The notes: generated from the sequence alone by a model not told the origin. DNA of 64,000 bases from TK10-74A sp965217625 (GCA_965217625.1 OZ244557.1:682001-746000); one strand, 5' to 3'. Shown: positions 26,354-36,275, counted from the stretch's first letter. Made by a program: numbers and translations.

Positions 26354-26519
26354 GGCGTCGATGGTAGGGCGTCGCCCCACGCCTGCGGTCCCCCGCCCCA
26401 AGATCGCCCTATCACGATCGCCCTATCTGCGTCGGCGGCGCGACGGCTTGATCCCAGCGAAACACCCGTTCTATCGTGCATCCGTTCGGAACGGGTGTTC
26501 CACGCTAGATATGGGGGTT

Positions 26520-26720
26520 ATGATGGAGTTGAGCACACTGCTTGTGGTCTGCAGCGGGACGGTGGTGGTGGGGATCCTGGCGCTGCAGGCTGGATGGGGC
26601 ACCCTGGCACGACCGTCGTCGATCGGTGACCCGACCTCATCGGTCGCGACGCGCCCGGATCTGCGACCGCTCCCGCGTCCCGTGCTGGCGAGGCGGGGGC
26701 GGTCGCGCCGGGCGGCCTGA
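26520..26720 (+). CDS. Small single-helix membrane protein
   Basis: A 66-residue protein with one N-terminal membrane helix (LSTLLVVCSGTVVVGILAL) and a polar, Arg/Pro-rich tail. A double ATG at 26520 and 26523 is preceded by a GGGGG. No family was recognised. It could be a real small membrane protein or a chance frame; the helix and Shine-Dalgarno argue for the former. A palindrome follows about 20 nt downstream. Confidence 0.45.
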   Translation: MMELSTLLVVCSGTVVVGILALQAGWGTLARPSSIGDPTSSVATRPDLRPLPRPVLARRGRSRRAA

Positions 26721-26741
26721 CCGCTGCGCCCCGCGTCCAGC

Positions 26742-26772
26742 GCCGGGATTTCACCGAATTCGGTGTCCCGGC
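26742..26772. promoter_or_regulatory. Long imperfect palindrome upstream of Crp-type regulator
   Basis: A perfect 14-bp palindrome CACCGAATTCGGTG (26752-26765) is extended by GCCGGGA on the left and TCCCGGC on the right, with a three-base bulge. There is no T run, so it is not an obvious terminator. It lies about 90 nt upstream of the Crp-type regulator and may be an operator or a transcript-end hairpin. A second 8-bp stem (26817-26824 with 26840-26847) lies in the leader. Confidence 0.45.
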
Positions 26773-26863
26773 CCGCGTGCGGCAGTAGCCAGGCGGCAGG
26801 TCACTAGCTATTGTGCCGGTGCGCGACCGCCCCTGGCGTGCGCACCGACGTTAGCGGGTTGCC

Positions 26864-27571
26864 ATGACAACGCGAGCACCCAGCCCCGACACGAACCCCT
26901 TGCAGCTCGTGCCGCTCTTCAGCGGCATGTCGCCCCCATTGCTGGGCGAGCTGTCGCGCAAGCTGCGGGTCGTGGTGTTCCGGGCCGGCACGGCCGTCTT
27001 CCACGCCGACGATGCCGGCTCGATGATGTACATCATCATCAAGGGCGCCGTGAAGATCTTCGTGCCCGCCACCGACGGACGCGAGGTCGTGCTGGCCGTG
27101 CATCGCACCGGCGACCTCTTCGGCGAGATGTCGCTGCTGGACGACGAGCGCCGGTCGGCCTCCGCCACCACGCTCGAAGACACGGAGATGGTGAGCCTCA
27201 GCCGCCAGGACTTCCAAGACGTGCTGACGCGTCATCCCGACGCCTGCCGCGCGATCCTGGACGTGCTGGTCAAGCGCCTGCGGCAGACCAACCAGTCGAT
27301 CCAAGACGCCTACCTCCTGGACGTGCCGGGCCGCTTGGCGCGGCGGCTGCTGATCCTGGCCCGCGAGCACGGCATCCCCGCCGAAGAGGGCGTGGAGATC
27401 GGCCTGCGCATCAGCCAGCAGGATCTGGCGAGCATGATCGGCGCGAGCCGCGTGGCGGTGAACAAGCAGCTGCAGAACTGGCGGCAGCTGGGCATCGTCG
27501 ATGTGCGCCGCCAGCGCGTCACGATCCTCAAGCCGGACATGCTCGAGAAGCAGTTCGCGCTCAGCCCGTAG
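26864..27571 (+). CDS. Crp/Fnr-family transcriptional regulator
   Basis: A 235-residue regulator: cyclic-nucleotide-binding barrel (residues about 15-130) with GDLFGEMSLLDDERRSASATT, the effector-binding loop, then a dimerisation helix and a winged helix (about 160-225) with the recognition helix in SQQDLASMIGASRVAVNKQL. There are no N-terminal Cys for an iron-sulfur cluster, so it is Crp-like rather than Fnr-like; whether it binds cAMP is not certain, although the RS-A arrangement in the phosphate loop is preserved. It is convergent with the MFS gene. The palindrome upstream could be autoregulatory. Confidence 0.93.
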   Translation: MTTRAPSPDTNPLQLVPLFSGMSPPLLGELSRKLRVVVFRAGTAVFHADDAGSMMYIIIKGAVKIFVPATDGREVVLAVHRTGDLFGEMSLLDDERRSASATTLEDTEMVSLSRQDFQDVLTRHPDACRAILDVLVKRLRQTNQSIQDAYLLDVPGRLARRLLILAREHGIPAEEGVEIGLRISQQDLASMIGASRVAVNKQLQNWRQLGIVDVRRQRVTILKPDMLEKQFALSP

Positions 27572-27584
27572 CGCGTCTGGCTCG

Positions 27585-29066
27585 TCAGTCGGGACCACTC
27601 CGCGCGCCGGGCGCGGGGGCCGCCCGTCCGGCGCCGTCCAAGTCGACCAGCGCCCGCTCGTCCATCCGCGTGAGTTCGCGCGCCCGTTCCTCGCTGATCT
27701 TGCCCTCGGCCACCAGTTGCGCGGCGCGCGCCGGCGACAGCTGCGCCTTCGCGCCCGTGCCGACGCGCAGATTGCGCAGCGACGGGCTGAGCAGGAACAT
27801 GCCGGCCAGCAGCACGATCATGATGATCGCGGAGCCGGCCAGGGCCGTCTGCGCGCCGAAGGCGTCGGCCGCGAGCGCGAGCGGGATCACGCCCAGCGGC
27901 ATCAGTCCGAACGACATCATCACGACGGCCATCACCCGCCCCCGCACCTCCTCCGACACCGTGGCCTGGATGACGGTGTTGTTCGTCGTCTGCATCACGA
28001 CGCCGCCCACGCTGCCCAGCGCGAGCATCACGACGGCCGGCGCGAGCGCATCGAGCTGGGAGAAGGCGATGTACAGCACGCCCAGCCAGATCCCGCTGAG
28101 CAGCATCAGCCGGCCCTTGTGCTCGTAACGGCCCATCGCCGCGACGATGAGCGCCCCGACCAGACCCCCCACCCCCGTGCTGGCGGCCAACAGCCCCAGA
28201 CCCGCCGCGCCGGCGTCGAAGACCTCCTCGGCGAAGACGGGCAGGAGTTGGTAGACCGGGATCGCGAAGAGCGGGAAGACGAGCCCCAGCACGATCAGCC
28301 GGGTGATCAGGCCGTCGTTGCGGATGTAGCGCAGCGCCTCGGCGAAGTCCTCGTGCACGCGGGCCGACTTCTTGCGCACCGTCGTCATGCCGTGGTCGGG
28401 GATGCGCCACTCGCTGATCAGCGGCGCGCTGAAGAAGATCGCGACGAGGATGTAGACCCAGCCCACCCCCAGCGGCGCGACCAGCCCGCCCGCCATCGCC
28501 GGCGCGACGACGCGGGTCAGGTTCTGACCGCCCATCTGCAGCGAGATCGCGTTCATCATCTTGTGGCGCGGTACGAGCTGCGGCACGATCGCCTGCCGCG
28601 CGGGCATGTTGAACGCGAACATCACGCCCGACAGCATCCCGGCGATCAGCAGGTGCCAGTACTGGATCAGGTCCGTCAGCACGAGCACCCCGACCGTGCC
28701 CGCGGTGGCCGTCGCGACGGTCTGCGTGATCCGCAGCAGAACCTTCTTGTTCACCCGGTCGGCGACGACGCCCCCGAACGGCGAGCCCAGCAGCATCGGC
28801 AGCGCCCCGGCGGCGGTGACGTAGCCGATCGCCGCCGCCGACTCCGTCAGCTCGAACGTCAGATAGCCGCGGATGACGAACTGCATCTGCGTGGCCATGA
28901 AGAACGCCAGATTGCCGCAGAAGAACCAGGCGAAGTCGCGCTCCGAGAGGGCGGCGAACGTCGTGCTCAGGCGGTCGCGCCCGCCGCGGTCGCCCGTCCG
29001 GCCACCCGGCGGGCCACCCAGTGGGCCAGCCGCCGCCGCCCCGTCTGTCGGCCCCCGCTGCGTCAT
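27585..29066 (-). CDS. MFS transporter (MFS_3/EntS-like)
   Basis: A 493-residue major facilitator protein with 12 predicted helices. The N-terminal FALSERDFAWFFCGNLAFF and GSPFGGVVADRVNKKVLLR (loop 2-3 motif) are typical of the MFS_3 group, which includes the enterobactin exporter EntS. The C-terminal tail of about 70 residues is charged and cytoplasmic. Likely an exporter; substrate unknown. The start at 29066 is the first in frame; the hydrophilic leader (about 35 residues) may be shorter in reality. Confidence 0.88.
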   Translation of the reverse strand: MTQRGPTDGAAAAGPLGGPPGGRTGDRGGRDRLSTTFAALSERDFAWFFCGNLAFFMATQMQFVIRGYLTFELTESAAAIGYVTAAGALPMLLGSPFGGVVADRVNKKVLLRITQTVATATAGTVGVLVLTDLIQYWHLLIAGMLSGVMFAFNMPARQAIVPQLVPRHKMMNAISLQMGGQNLTRVVAPAMAGGLVAPLGVGWVYILVAIFFSAPLISEWRIPDHGMTTVRKKSARVHEDFAEALRYIRNDGLITRLIVLGLVFPLFAIPVYQLLPVFAEEVFDAGAAGLGLLAASTGVGGLVGALIVAAMGRYEHKGRLMLLSGIWLGVLYIAFSQLDALAPAVVMLALGSVGGVVMQTTNNTVIQATVSEEVRGRVMAVVMMSFGLMPLGVIPLALAADAFGAQTALAGSAIIMIVLLAGMFLLSPSLRNLRVGTGAKAQLSPARAAQLVAEGKISEERARELTRMDERALVDLDGAGRAAPAPGARSGPD

Positions 29067-29163
29067 CCGCGTCCTCTCCGCGACCGCTCCGCCCCGAAGC
29101 GCCCCACGCCCATCGTTGCGGGTGGCACGCGATCTGGCTATCGCGTGCGGGGTGGCGCCGCCG

Positions 29164-30219
29164 TCAGGAGGCCGCCCGCGCGGCCCGATACGCGTACATC
29201 GCGACGCTCGCCGCGACGGCCACGTTGAGGCTGTCGATTTGGCCGTACACCGGCAGCGCGACCTGGAGGTCGCAGGCGTCCAGAAACGCGGCCGGCAGGC
29301 CGTCGCCCTCGTTGCCCGCGACGATCAGGGGACGCTCGGGCCAGCGCGCCTCGAACAGCGGCTGCGCGTCCGGCCCCTGCTGCAACGCGACGACCTGGAA
29401 GCCCTCCGCGCGCGCGCGGTCGAGGCAGGCTTGCGGGGAATCGATCAGCTCGACCGGGAGCCACCAATCGCTGCCTTTGGTCGAGGGCCGGTAGTAGAAG
29501 TCCCGCCCGACGATCCAGACGGCCTCGGCGCCGGCGGCCTCGGCGCTGCGGATCAGCACGCCCAGGTTGACGCCATAGGAGAAGTTGAAGGCGGCGACGG
29601 CGAAGGATCGGGGCCGGGCCGGCGCCCCATGGGGCGGCGCGCGCAGGCCGAAGGGCCGCAGGTCCGAGCGGCCCTCCGCGTCCCCAACGGACGCCTCAGC
29701 GGGCGCCTCGGCGGGCGTGTCGCCGCTGCGTCGCCGCTCCGCGAGCAGCGCCAGCGCCCGCCCCGCGCGACGGGCGACGGCCGGGTCGGCGTCGCGGCTG
29801 AGCGTGGCGAGCAGGTCGGCCCCGGGATCACCGAGCGCGGCCAGCACCACGCAGGCCGCCCGCTTCCCCGACCGCGACGCGCCGGGCAGCCAGACGCGCA
29901 TCTGTCGCACGACCTCCGCCGCGTCGAGCCGTGGCAGCAGCGTCATCGCGCGACGCCGCAGCCGCCGATGCTCCGACGTCAGCGGCCCCAGCAGCGCCGC
30001 CACGACGTCCGGCGCGGGCGCGCACTGCAGGGCGATGCGCGCCTCGCCGCGGGGAAACGGATGCTCCGCGTGCAGGGCGGCGACGACGGCCGCCTCGACC
30101 CAGCCGTCGTCGCGGACCTCGGCGCGGGCGCGCAGCGCGAGCCCGGCCTCGTGCGCCGCGGCGTCGCCGGGTGCAAGCGGCGGAATACTGCCCAGGCCGT
30201 GCGCACCGATGTCCGGCAT
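29164..30219 (-). CDS. SpoU/TrmH-family RNA methyltransferase with helical N-terminal extension
   Basis: A 351-residue protein. The C-terminal half is the SPOUT methyltransferase: NFSYGVNLGVLIRSAEAAGA opens it, then NEGDGLP and QIDSLNVAVAASVAMYAYR, the SAM-binding trefoil-knot motifs. It should 2'-O-methylate a tRNA or rRNA ribose. The N-terminal 180 residues are Ala/Arg-rich helices that look like HEAT-type repeats (LLPRLDAAEVVRQMRVWL, LLATLSRDADPAVARRAG), an unusual fusion for this family. ATG at 30219 is chosen; no strong Shine-Dalgarno is visible and the frame remains open to 30264. Confidence 0.82.
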   Translation of the reverse strand: MPDIGAHGLGSIPPLAPGDAAAHEAGLALRARAEVRDDGWVEAAVVAALHAEHPFPRGEARIALQCAPAPDVVAALLGPLTSEHRRLRRRAMTLLPRLDAAEVVRQMRVWLPGASRSGKRAACVVLAALGDPGADLLATLSRDADPAVARRAGRALALLAERRRSGDTPAEAPAEASVGDAEGRSDLRPFGLRAPPHGAPARPRSFAVAAFNFSYGVNLGVLIRSAEAAGAEAVWIVGRDFYYRPSTKGSDWWLPVELIDSPQACLDRARAEGFQVVALQQGPDAQPLFEARWPERPLIVAGNEGDGLPAAFLDACDLQVALPVYGQIDSLNVAVAASVAMYAYRAARAAS

Positions 30220-30340
30220 GGGGGGATCATCGTGCCGGAGGCGCGTCCGGTCGAGCCGGCACATCGTCGCGTTGGGGCAGGGGGATGGGGATGTTCCCGC
30301 CCGCTGGCCGAGCGGGGACTCGCTCGCCTACGCTCGCGCA

Positions 30341-30730
30341 ATGCCGTTTCACCGATCGATCATGCTCGACGTCGACGCCCCCAGCCTCTACGACGCGCTG
30401 CGCGAAATGCTCGCGCCCAGCCTGCAGGACGGGACCTTCGAGGTCGTCGCCGACCGAGAGGACGAGGAGTTCGAGATCGCCTATCAGAACATCGTGTCGT
30501 CGTCGCGCTACCACTTCCGGATTGAGGAGTTGGAGGAGGGGACGCGACTGGAGGCGCAGCTGTGGCTGGGCGGGTTGATCGGGCTGCCGCAGTCGCTGGT
30601 GCGCTTCTGGTCGCACAAGCGGCACCTCGACCGGCTGCTGCGCAACGTTGGCGACAGGGCGGCGGAGATCGCCGCGGCCGACCAGGCAGCGGAGTCCGCC
30701 GCCGACGCCGAGCCTGAGGCCTCGGATTAG
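30341..30730 (+). CDS. Hypothetical protein, possible SRPBCC-like
   Basis: A 129-residue protein beginning MPFHRSIMLDVDAPSLYDAL, with alternating strands and a long C-terminal helix (LVRFWSHKRHLDRLLRNV), an order resembling the START/SRPBCC fold that binds small hydrophobic ligands. The match is weak and function unassigned. The tail is acidic. It ends directly against the ATG of the MFS gene (no gap), so they are co-translated. Confidence 0.65.
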   Translation: MPFHRSIMLDVDAPSLYDALREMLAPSLQDGTFEVVADREDEEFEIAYQNIVSSSRYHFRIEELEEGTRLEAQLWLGGLIGLPQSLVRFWSHKRHLDRLLRNVGDRAAEIAAADQAAESAADAEPEASD

Positions 30731-32062
30731 ATGACCCGGGCGTTTCGCTTGGGCGGCGGAGAGCGCGCGGTCGGCGAGCGCACCGTCGTCCTGACGCTCT
30801 CCGGCACGCACGCGCTGGTCCACTCGACGGAGTTGGCCTACGCCGCGCTGCTGCTGCGGATCGAGGCGGAGTTCGGCACGGACCTGCTGCTCCTGGGCGT
30901 GCTGGCCAACGTGAGCGCGTTCGCCTTCGGGCTGGGGGCGCTGCCCGCCGGGATGCTGGCCGACCGGCTGGGCTCGGTGCACGTCCTGCGCATCACGCTC
31001 GCGGGCTCGGCGGTCGCGGCGATGCTCGTGGCCCTCTCGCCGTCCGAGCTGGCGCTGGGCGTGACCCTGGCGCTGCTGGGCATCACGACGGGGCTGTACC
31101 ACCCGGCGGGCTTCGCGCTGCTGGCGCGTACCAGGCGCCGCACGCGCAACGTGGCGCTGCACGGTGTGGTCGGCACCCTGGGCATCGCCGCCGCGCCGGT
31201 GCTGTTGTCCGGCATCGCGCTGGCGACCGACTGGCGGCTGGCGTACGTGGCGCTGGGCGGTCTGGCGGCCGTGGGCTTCCTCTACACGCTGCGACTGCCG
31301 CGCGGTGGCCGGCTGTCGATGGGGCTGGAACCGTCCGGCGCCGCCTCGCCCGGGGGCCTGGCGCCGGAGGCGGGGCCGGAGACGCCCGCCTCCCCGCTGC
31401 CGAGCGCAGACCCCGGGACCGCCCGGCCGCCCGCCACGACGGCGCCATCACTGCGCCGCTTCTGGTGGCTGCCCCTGGCCGTGGTTTACGTGGCGAACGT
31501 GATCCAGGGCTTCGTCTACCGCGGCAGCATCACCTTCATCCCGACCCACATCGAGGAACAGATCACCGGCGCCGTCTTCGGCGTCGGCGGCGCGGAGCTT
31601 GCCGGCGCCCTGGCCACCGCGGCGCTGCTGGGCGGCGCGGTCGGCTGGTACGTCGGCGGCATCCTGGCGGAGCGCCTGCCGCACTATCCGCTGGTCATCG
31701 GCGCCTGGCTCGCGACGATCCCGCTGCTGCTCCTGATCTCCGCCACCGGCGGCGCGGCGCTCATCGTCGTGCTGTTCATCTTCGTGGTCACCAACTTCGC
31801 GATGGCGCCCGCGCTGGTATCGCTGATCGCCGACTTCTCCCCGCCGGGCCGAATGGGCGCCTCCTTCGGCATGATGTTCTTCCTCTCCTTCGGCATGGGC
31901 TCCTTCGCAGCGACGCTGGCGGGCTTCACGGCCGATCGCTGGGGGGTCGACGCCGTCTTCCTCGTGCTCGCGGTGGTGAGCGGGGGCGGGGCGCTGTTGT
32001 CGGTGGGCCTCTTCTACCTCACGCGCGGAGCGCGCCGCCGCCCGGGCGCGGTCTCTTCCTAG
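30731..32062 (+). CDS. MFS transporter
   Basis: A 443-residue major facilitator protein with about 12 helices. The loop 2-3 motif reads GMLADRLGSVHVLR; after helix 6 is a Pro/Ala-rich linker of about 60 residues, as in many MFS members. Near the end, PPGRMGASFGMMFFLSFGMGS is similar to sugar/organic-acid permeases. The ATG directly follows the previous stop, with no intervening ribosome-binding site, indicating re-initiation. Substrate unknown. Confidence 0.9.
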   Translation: MTRAFRLGGGERAVGERTVVLTLSGTHALVHSTELAYAALLLRIEAEFGTDLLLLGVLANVSAFAFGLGALPAGMLADRLGSVHVLRITLAGSAVAAMLVALSPSELALGVTLALLGITTGLYHPAGFALLARTRRRTRNVALHGVVGTLGIAAAPVLLSGIALATDWRLAYVALGGLAAVGFLYTLRLPRGGRLSMGLEPSGAASPGGLAPEAGPETPASPLPSADPGTARPPATTAPSLRRFWWLPLAVVYVANVIQGFVYRGSITFIPTHIEEQITGAVFGVGGAELAGALATAALLGGAVGWYVGGILAERLPHYPLVIGAWLATIPLLLLISATGGAALIVVLFIFVVTNFAMAPALVSLIADFSPPGRMGASFGMMFFLSFGMGSFAATLAGFTADRWGVDAVFLVLAVVSGGGALLSVGLFYLTRGARRRPGAVSS

Positions 32063-32161
32063 CGTGCCCCGGGGCCGTCGCCCCCGTGCAGCGCCGGGCT
32101 ATACTGTGCCGCGCGCCGTCCGGCGGCGCGCGACGATGACACCCCGAAGGGAGCGCCCCTC

Positions 32162-32755
32162 GTGGCCGACGACAGGCACGTGCCGCAGAACGCCATGGAC
32201 GCCGATACCCGCGCGGCGATCGGCGCGAAGCTGCGCGCCGTGGGCGCGGAGGACTGGACGACGCTGCTGGCGCGCGCGCTGACGGTGCGCGAGGAATGGG
32301 ACCACGCGGCGGCGGAGTTGGACGAGTCCGAGGCGACGCCCGGTCCCAACGAAGGCCCCTGGAACGCGTGGCATCTGCTCAACCATGTCGGCGGCTTCAC
32401 GACGCGCGCCGCGGAGCACTTGCGCGCGATGGCCGCCGGCGAGGCGCCACAGCTCGATCCGGGGGCGCACTGGCTCGGCGACGGGCAGACCTTCCTCGAA
32501 CTGCGCTCGGCCGCGATCAGCGGCTGGGACGCCTTCATCGCCGCGGTCACGGAGTCGACGATCGCGCCTCCCCAGGGCGGCCCCGCGACCCACCCGGCCT
32601 TCGGCCCGCTGAGCGCGCGGGAGTTCGTCGCCTTCACCGTCTACCACGCCCGCGACCACGCCCGCCAACTGCGCGACGTGCGCGGCCTGGCGCCCGGCCA
32701 GAACCCCGGCGACTCCTCGGGGGACTTGGGGCGTCGCCGCCAGACGGCGCATTGA
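32162..32755 (+). CDS. DinB-like four-helix protein
   Basis: A 197-residue protein of the DinB/YfiT-like four-helix-bundle superfamily. Two histidine motifs are seen: LLNHVGGFTTRAAEHL after helix 2 and YHARDHARQL near the end, the expected metal-site pattern (His-x3-His type). Members include thiol-dependent transferases (bacillithiol, mycothiol), but the exact role is not clear. The start is GTG at 32162. A related gene follows 12 nt downstream, so they likely arose by tandem duplication and may function together. Confidence 0.78.
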   Translation: MADDRHVPQNAMDADTRAAIGAKLRAVGAEDWTTLLARALTVREEWDHAAAELDESEATPGPNEGPWNAWHLLNHVGGFTTRAAEHLRAMAAGEAPQLDPGAHWLGDGQTFLELRSAAISGWDAFIAAVTESTIAPPQGGPATHPAFGPLSAREFVAFTVYHARDHARQLRDVRGLAPGQNPGDSSGDLGRRRQTAH

Positions 32756-32767
32756 GATGACAGCGAG

Positions 32768-33256
32768 ATGACAGCGCTCACCCGCACGACGCCGACGGAA
32801 CAGCCCACCTGGGCGGACCTGCACTCGCGCATCGACGCCACGCAGGCGGCCTGGGACGCAGCCAGCGCCGGCCTCGACGGTCGCGAAGCCGTGGGCGGCT
32901 GGACTACGCTGCAGCTGCACTCGCACGTCGCGGCGGCGCTGCTGCGCTACGCCGACACCCTGGCCCGCGTCGCGGTGTCGCGCGCGGCGGACGCCGCGCC
33001 TGCCTCGGAGTTCTTGCCCGGCCGCCATCCCTACCCCCGCGTCCGTCAGTTGGGCGAGAAGGGCTGGCGCGACTTTCGCGGCTCGGCCCACACCGTCGCG
33101 AAGCAGCCCGACCGGGGCGCCGCCATCAGCACGGCGGACGGGCGGGTCGATGCGCGGACATTCGTCACGGATGCGCTCGCGCACCTCAATGAGCACGTGA
33201 ATCAGATGCGACTCGCGGCGGCCGGCGCGGGCGCACGTGCGGCGCCACCGGCCTAG
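32768..33256 (+). CDS. DinB-like four-helix protein
   Basis: A 162-residue protein with the same general plan as the preceding one: a WTTLQLHSHVAAALLRYAD helix with His, and a C-terminal HLNEHVNQMRL helix with two His for a metal site. It is shorter than the first and only distantly similar. The ATG at 32768 is preceded by an 11-bp direct repeat (GAGATGACAGC at about 32755 and 32766), so ATG 32757 is an out-of-frame decoy. Same operon as the SDR downstream. Confidence 0.72.
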   Translation: MTALTRTTPTEQPTWADLHSRIDATQAAWDAASAGLDGREAVGGWTTLQLHSHVAAALLRYADTLARVAVSRAADAAPASEFLPGRHPYPRVRQLGEKGWRDFRGSAHTVAKQPDRGAAISTADGRVDARTFVTDALAHLNEHVNQMRLAAAGAGARAAPPA

Positions 33257-33275
33257 CTGCGAGAGGGGCCCCACG

Positions 33276-34154
33276 ATGGCGATGGAACTGACCGGGTTGG
33301 AAGGGAAGGTCGCCGTCGTGACGGGGGCCGGACGCATGCGCGGCATCGGCCGCGCGATCGCGGTCGCGCTGGCGGGCGCCGGCTGCGACGTCGTGGTCAC
33401 CGGCACCGGCCGCGACCCGGCCTCGTTCCCGGCGGCGGAACAGGCGGCCGGCTGGCGCGACATCCTCTCGGTGGCGGACGAGATCGAGGCGCTGGGACGC
33501 CGGGCGCTGCCGCTGGTCAGCACCGTGACCGACGCGTTCCAGGTCGACCTCGTGGCCTCGAACACGATGAAGGCGATGGGGCGCGTGGACTTCGTCGTCA
33601 ACAACGCCGGCTCGTCCCGCGGCCTCGACCAGAACCCGGTCGTGGACGTGCCGCCGGACGCCTGGCGGCGCGTCGTCGACGTGAACCTGAACGGCGTCTT
33701 CTACGTGTCGCGGGCGTTCGGGCGGCGGCTCGTCGAACAAGGGGAGGGCGGCGCGATCGTCAACATCTCGTCGATCGCGGGCAAGGTGTTCGCCGCCAAC
33801 GAGGCGGCCTACTCCGCCTCCAAGGCGGGCCAGAACGCCCTCACGGCCTGCATGGCCCGTGAGATGGGCCAGCACCAGATCCGCGTCAACTCGATCTGCC
33901 CGGGGCTGATCGATGCCTCTCGCATGGACAACGCCCCGCGCGGCAAGGACACCGCCCGGCAGGAGGGCGTCCGCACGACACCCGGCCCCGCCGCCTTCGA
34001 TTGGGACGAGCACGTCAGCACCCAGATCCCCATGGGCCGGGCGGGGCAGGGCGCCGACATCGCCAACGCCGTCGTCTATCTGTGCAGCGACCAGGGGGCC
34101 TGGATCACCGGCCAGTCGATCAACGTCGACGGCGGCAACTGCGTCTGGCACTAG
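33276..34154 (+). CDS. SDR-family oxidoreductase
   Basis: A 292-residue short-chain dehydrogenase. The NAD(P) motif is TGAGRMRGIGRAIAVAL with a three-residue insertion (MRG) before GIG. Catalytic Ser lies in NISSIAGK and Tyr/Lys in YSASK; NNAG is present. An insertion of about 25 residues lies before the C-terminal PMGRAGQGADIANAVVYL, ending INVDGG. Substrate unknown; it precedes an enoyl-CoA hydratase gene, so a 3-hydroxyacyl substrate is plausible. ATG 33276 has GAGAGGGG upstream; a second ATG lies six nt on. Confidence 0.9.
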   Translation: MAMELTGLEGKVAVVTGAGRMRGIGRAIAVALAGAGCDVVVTGTGRDPASFPAAEQAAGWRDILSVADEIEALGRRALPLVSTVTDAFQVDLVASNTMKAMGRVDFVVNNAGSSRGLDQNPVVDVPPDAWRRVVDVNLNGVFYVSRAFGRRLVEQGEGGAIVNISSIAGKVFAANEAAYSASKAGQNALTACMAREMGQHQIRVNSICPGLIDASRMDNAPRGKDTARQEGVRTTPGPAAFDWDEHVSTQIPMGRAGQGADIANAVVYLCSDQGAWITGQSINVDGGNCVWH

Positions 34155-34230
34155 CGCCCCCCGCGCACGACACTGGCCGCACACACGCAGCACCCACAGG
34201 CCCCACCCAGGGGCCAGGAAAGGACCCGGC

Positions 34231-35022
<792 letters not shown>

Positions 35023-35800
35023 GCCCCGCGCCGCCGAGCGCGGCGTCGCCATCGGAGCCATCGCCGCCGATGCGTCGATTGCGCACCACGACGTACAGCA
35101 GCGGCAGGATCAGGAACGCCGCCAGCACCGCGATGCCGATCGCCGCGACGCTCCGGTCCTCGCGCACGTTCTCGCCGATCACGGAGATCAGGATGATCGA
35201 GGGCAGGCTGAACACGATCGTGATGCCCAGGTAGAGCCGGTAGCGGATCGCGGTCAGCCCCGCCGCGTAGGAGACGTAGTCGGCCCCTAGCAGGGGGAAG
35301 AGCCGCAGCAGGACCAGCGCGCGCACCGCCAGGCGGTCGGCGGTGCGGTCGATCTCGGCCACCATCTTGGCGGGCATGAAGTGCTCGTACACGCGCCGGC
35401 CCCAATACCGCGCGATGAGAAAGCAGATCGAGGCCCCGATCGCGCCCGCGATCAGCGTGTAGATCACTCCGAGCACGGCGCCCCAGGCGGCCGCCGCGGC
35501 GAGCGGGGCGGGCGTCGTGGGCAGCGGCGCGAAGACCATCGAGAGGGCCAGGAACGCGATGTAGGCGACCGGCCCCCACGCCCCGAGGTCGCGCATCCAG
35601 CGCTCGAAGTCGTCGTAGTCCCAGGGCGAGAACCGCTCGATGATCTGGTCGAGGCCCACGAGCGCCCCCAGCGCCAGGATGACGATCACGATCAGCACGA
35701 TGGCCTGGCGGCGGGTGATGTCCACGCGGCCATCTTAGGGGGACGACGGCGACGCGCAGCCCCGGGCGCCACTCGACGCGGGGCGGTCCAATTCGCTATG

Positions 35801-35810
35801 CTGTTCACAG
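35801..35810. promoter_or_regulatory. CTGT-N2-ACAG palindrome, possible operator
   Basis: CTGTTCACAG is a 10-bp inverted repeat ending 4 nt before the GTG of the ArsR-type gene. A close variant, CTGTGAACAA, is present in both copies of the 27-bp repeat downstream of that gene. Autoregulation is inferred. Confidence 0.35.
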
Positions 35811-35814
35811 TCCC

Positions 35815-36126
35815 GTGAAGTCCATCACACACACATCCCCCGCCGACGCCTCCCGCCAGCAGATCGCCATTCGGGCGCTCGCCAACGACGCCCGCTACCG
35901 CATCGTCGCGCGGCTCGCCGTCGACGGCGCCCCGCACGGCTGCCGGGAGTTGATCCGGCTGCTGGGCGTGACGCCGCCCGCGGTGTCGAACCACCTGCGC
36001 GTGCTGGAGCGCGCCGGGCTCGTGCAGACGGAGCGACGTGGCGCGCGCGTGTACGCGTCCCTCGCGCGCACGGATCTGGCCTATCAAATGGCGGCCATCG
36101 TGCGCGGCCCCCGCGCCCACCCCTGA
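35815..36126 (+). CDS. ArsR-family winged-helix regulator
   Basis: A 103-residue winged-helix regulator. The core is RALANDARYRIVARLAVDGAPHGCRELIRLLGVTPPAVSNHLRVLERAGLVQTERRGARVYASL, with recognition helix PPAVSNHLRVLE and the wing ERRGARVYASL. It lacks the paired Cys of metal sensors; the one Cys sits in helix 3 region, so the inducer is unknown. The start is GTG at 35815. It is divergent from the VTT gene. A small zinc-ribbon gene lies 292 nt downstream, past the 27-bp tandem repeat. Confidence 0.9.
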   Translation: MKSITHTSPADASRQQIAIRALANDARYRIVARLAVDGAPHGCRELIRLLGVTPPAVSNHLRVLERAGLVQTERRGARVYASLARTDLAYQMAAIVRGPRAHP

Positions 36127-36221
36127 CCACCCCGCCCTGCGCGCCGGGAACCGCGGCCCGCCCCGCGACGTTCGGTATGGGGCGGGGCGGTTCGCCCCGC
36201 CGCCGGAGACGCCCCCTGTTG

Positions 36222-36275
36222 CGCGACGGACGGTGTGTCTGTGAACAACGCGACGGACGGTGTGTCTGTGAACAA
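36222..36275. repeat. Perfect 27-bp tandem duplication with operator-like motif
   Basis: Two identical 27-bp units (36222-36248 and 36249-36275), each ending CTGTGAACAA. They lie between the ArsR-type gene and the zinc-ribbon gene. No coding frame is supported across them. They could be tandem regulator-binding sites for the genes downstream. Confidence 0.75.

Noticed and set aside
26402..26428. Short direct repeat GATCGCCCTATC
   Set aside because: Two 12-bp copies only, no further context to give it meaning.
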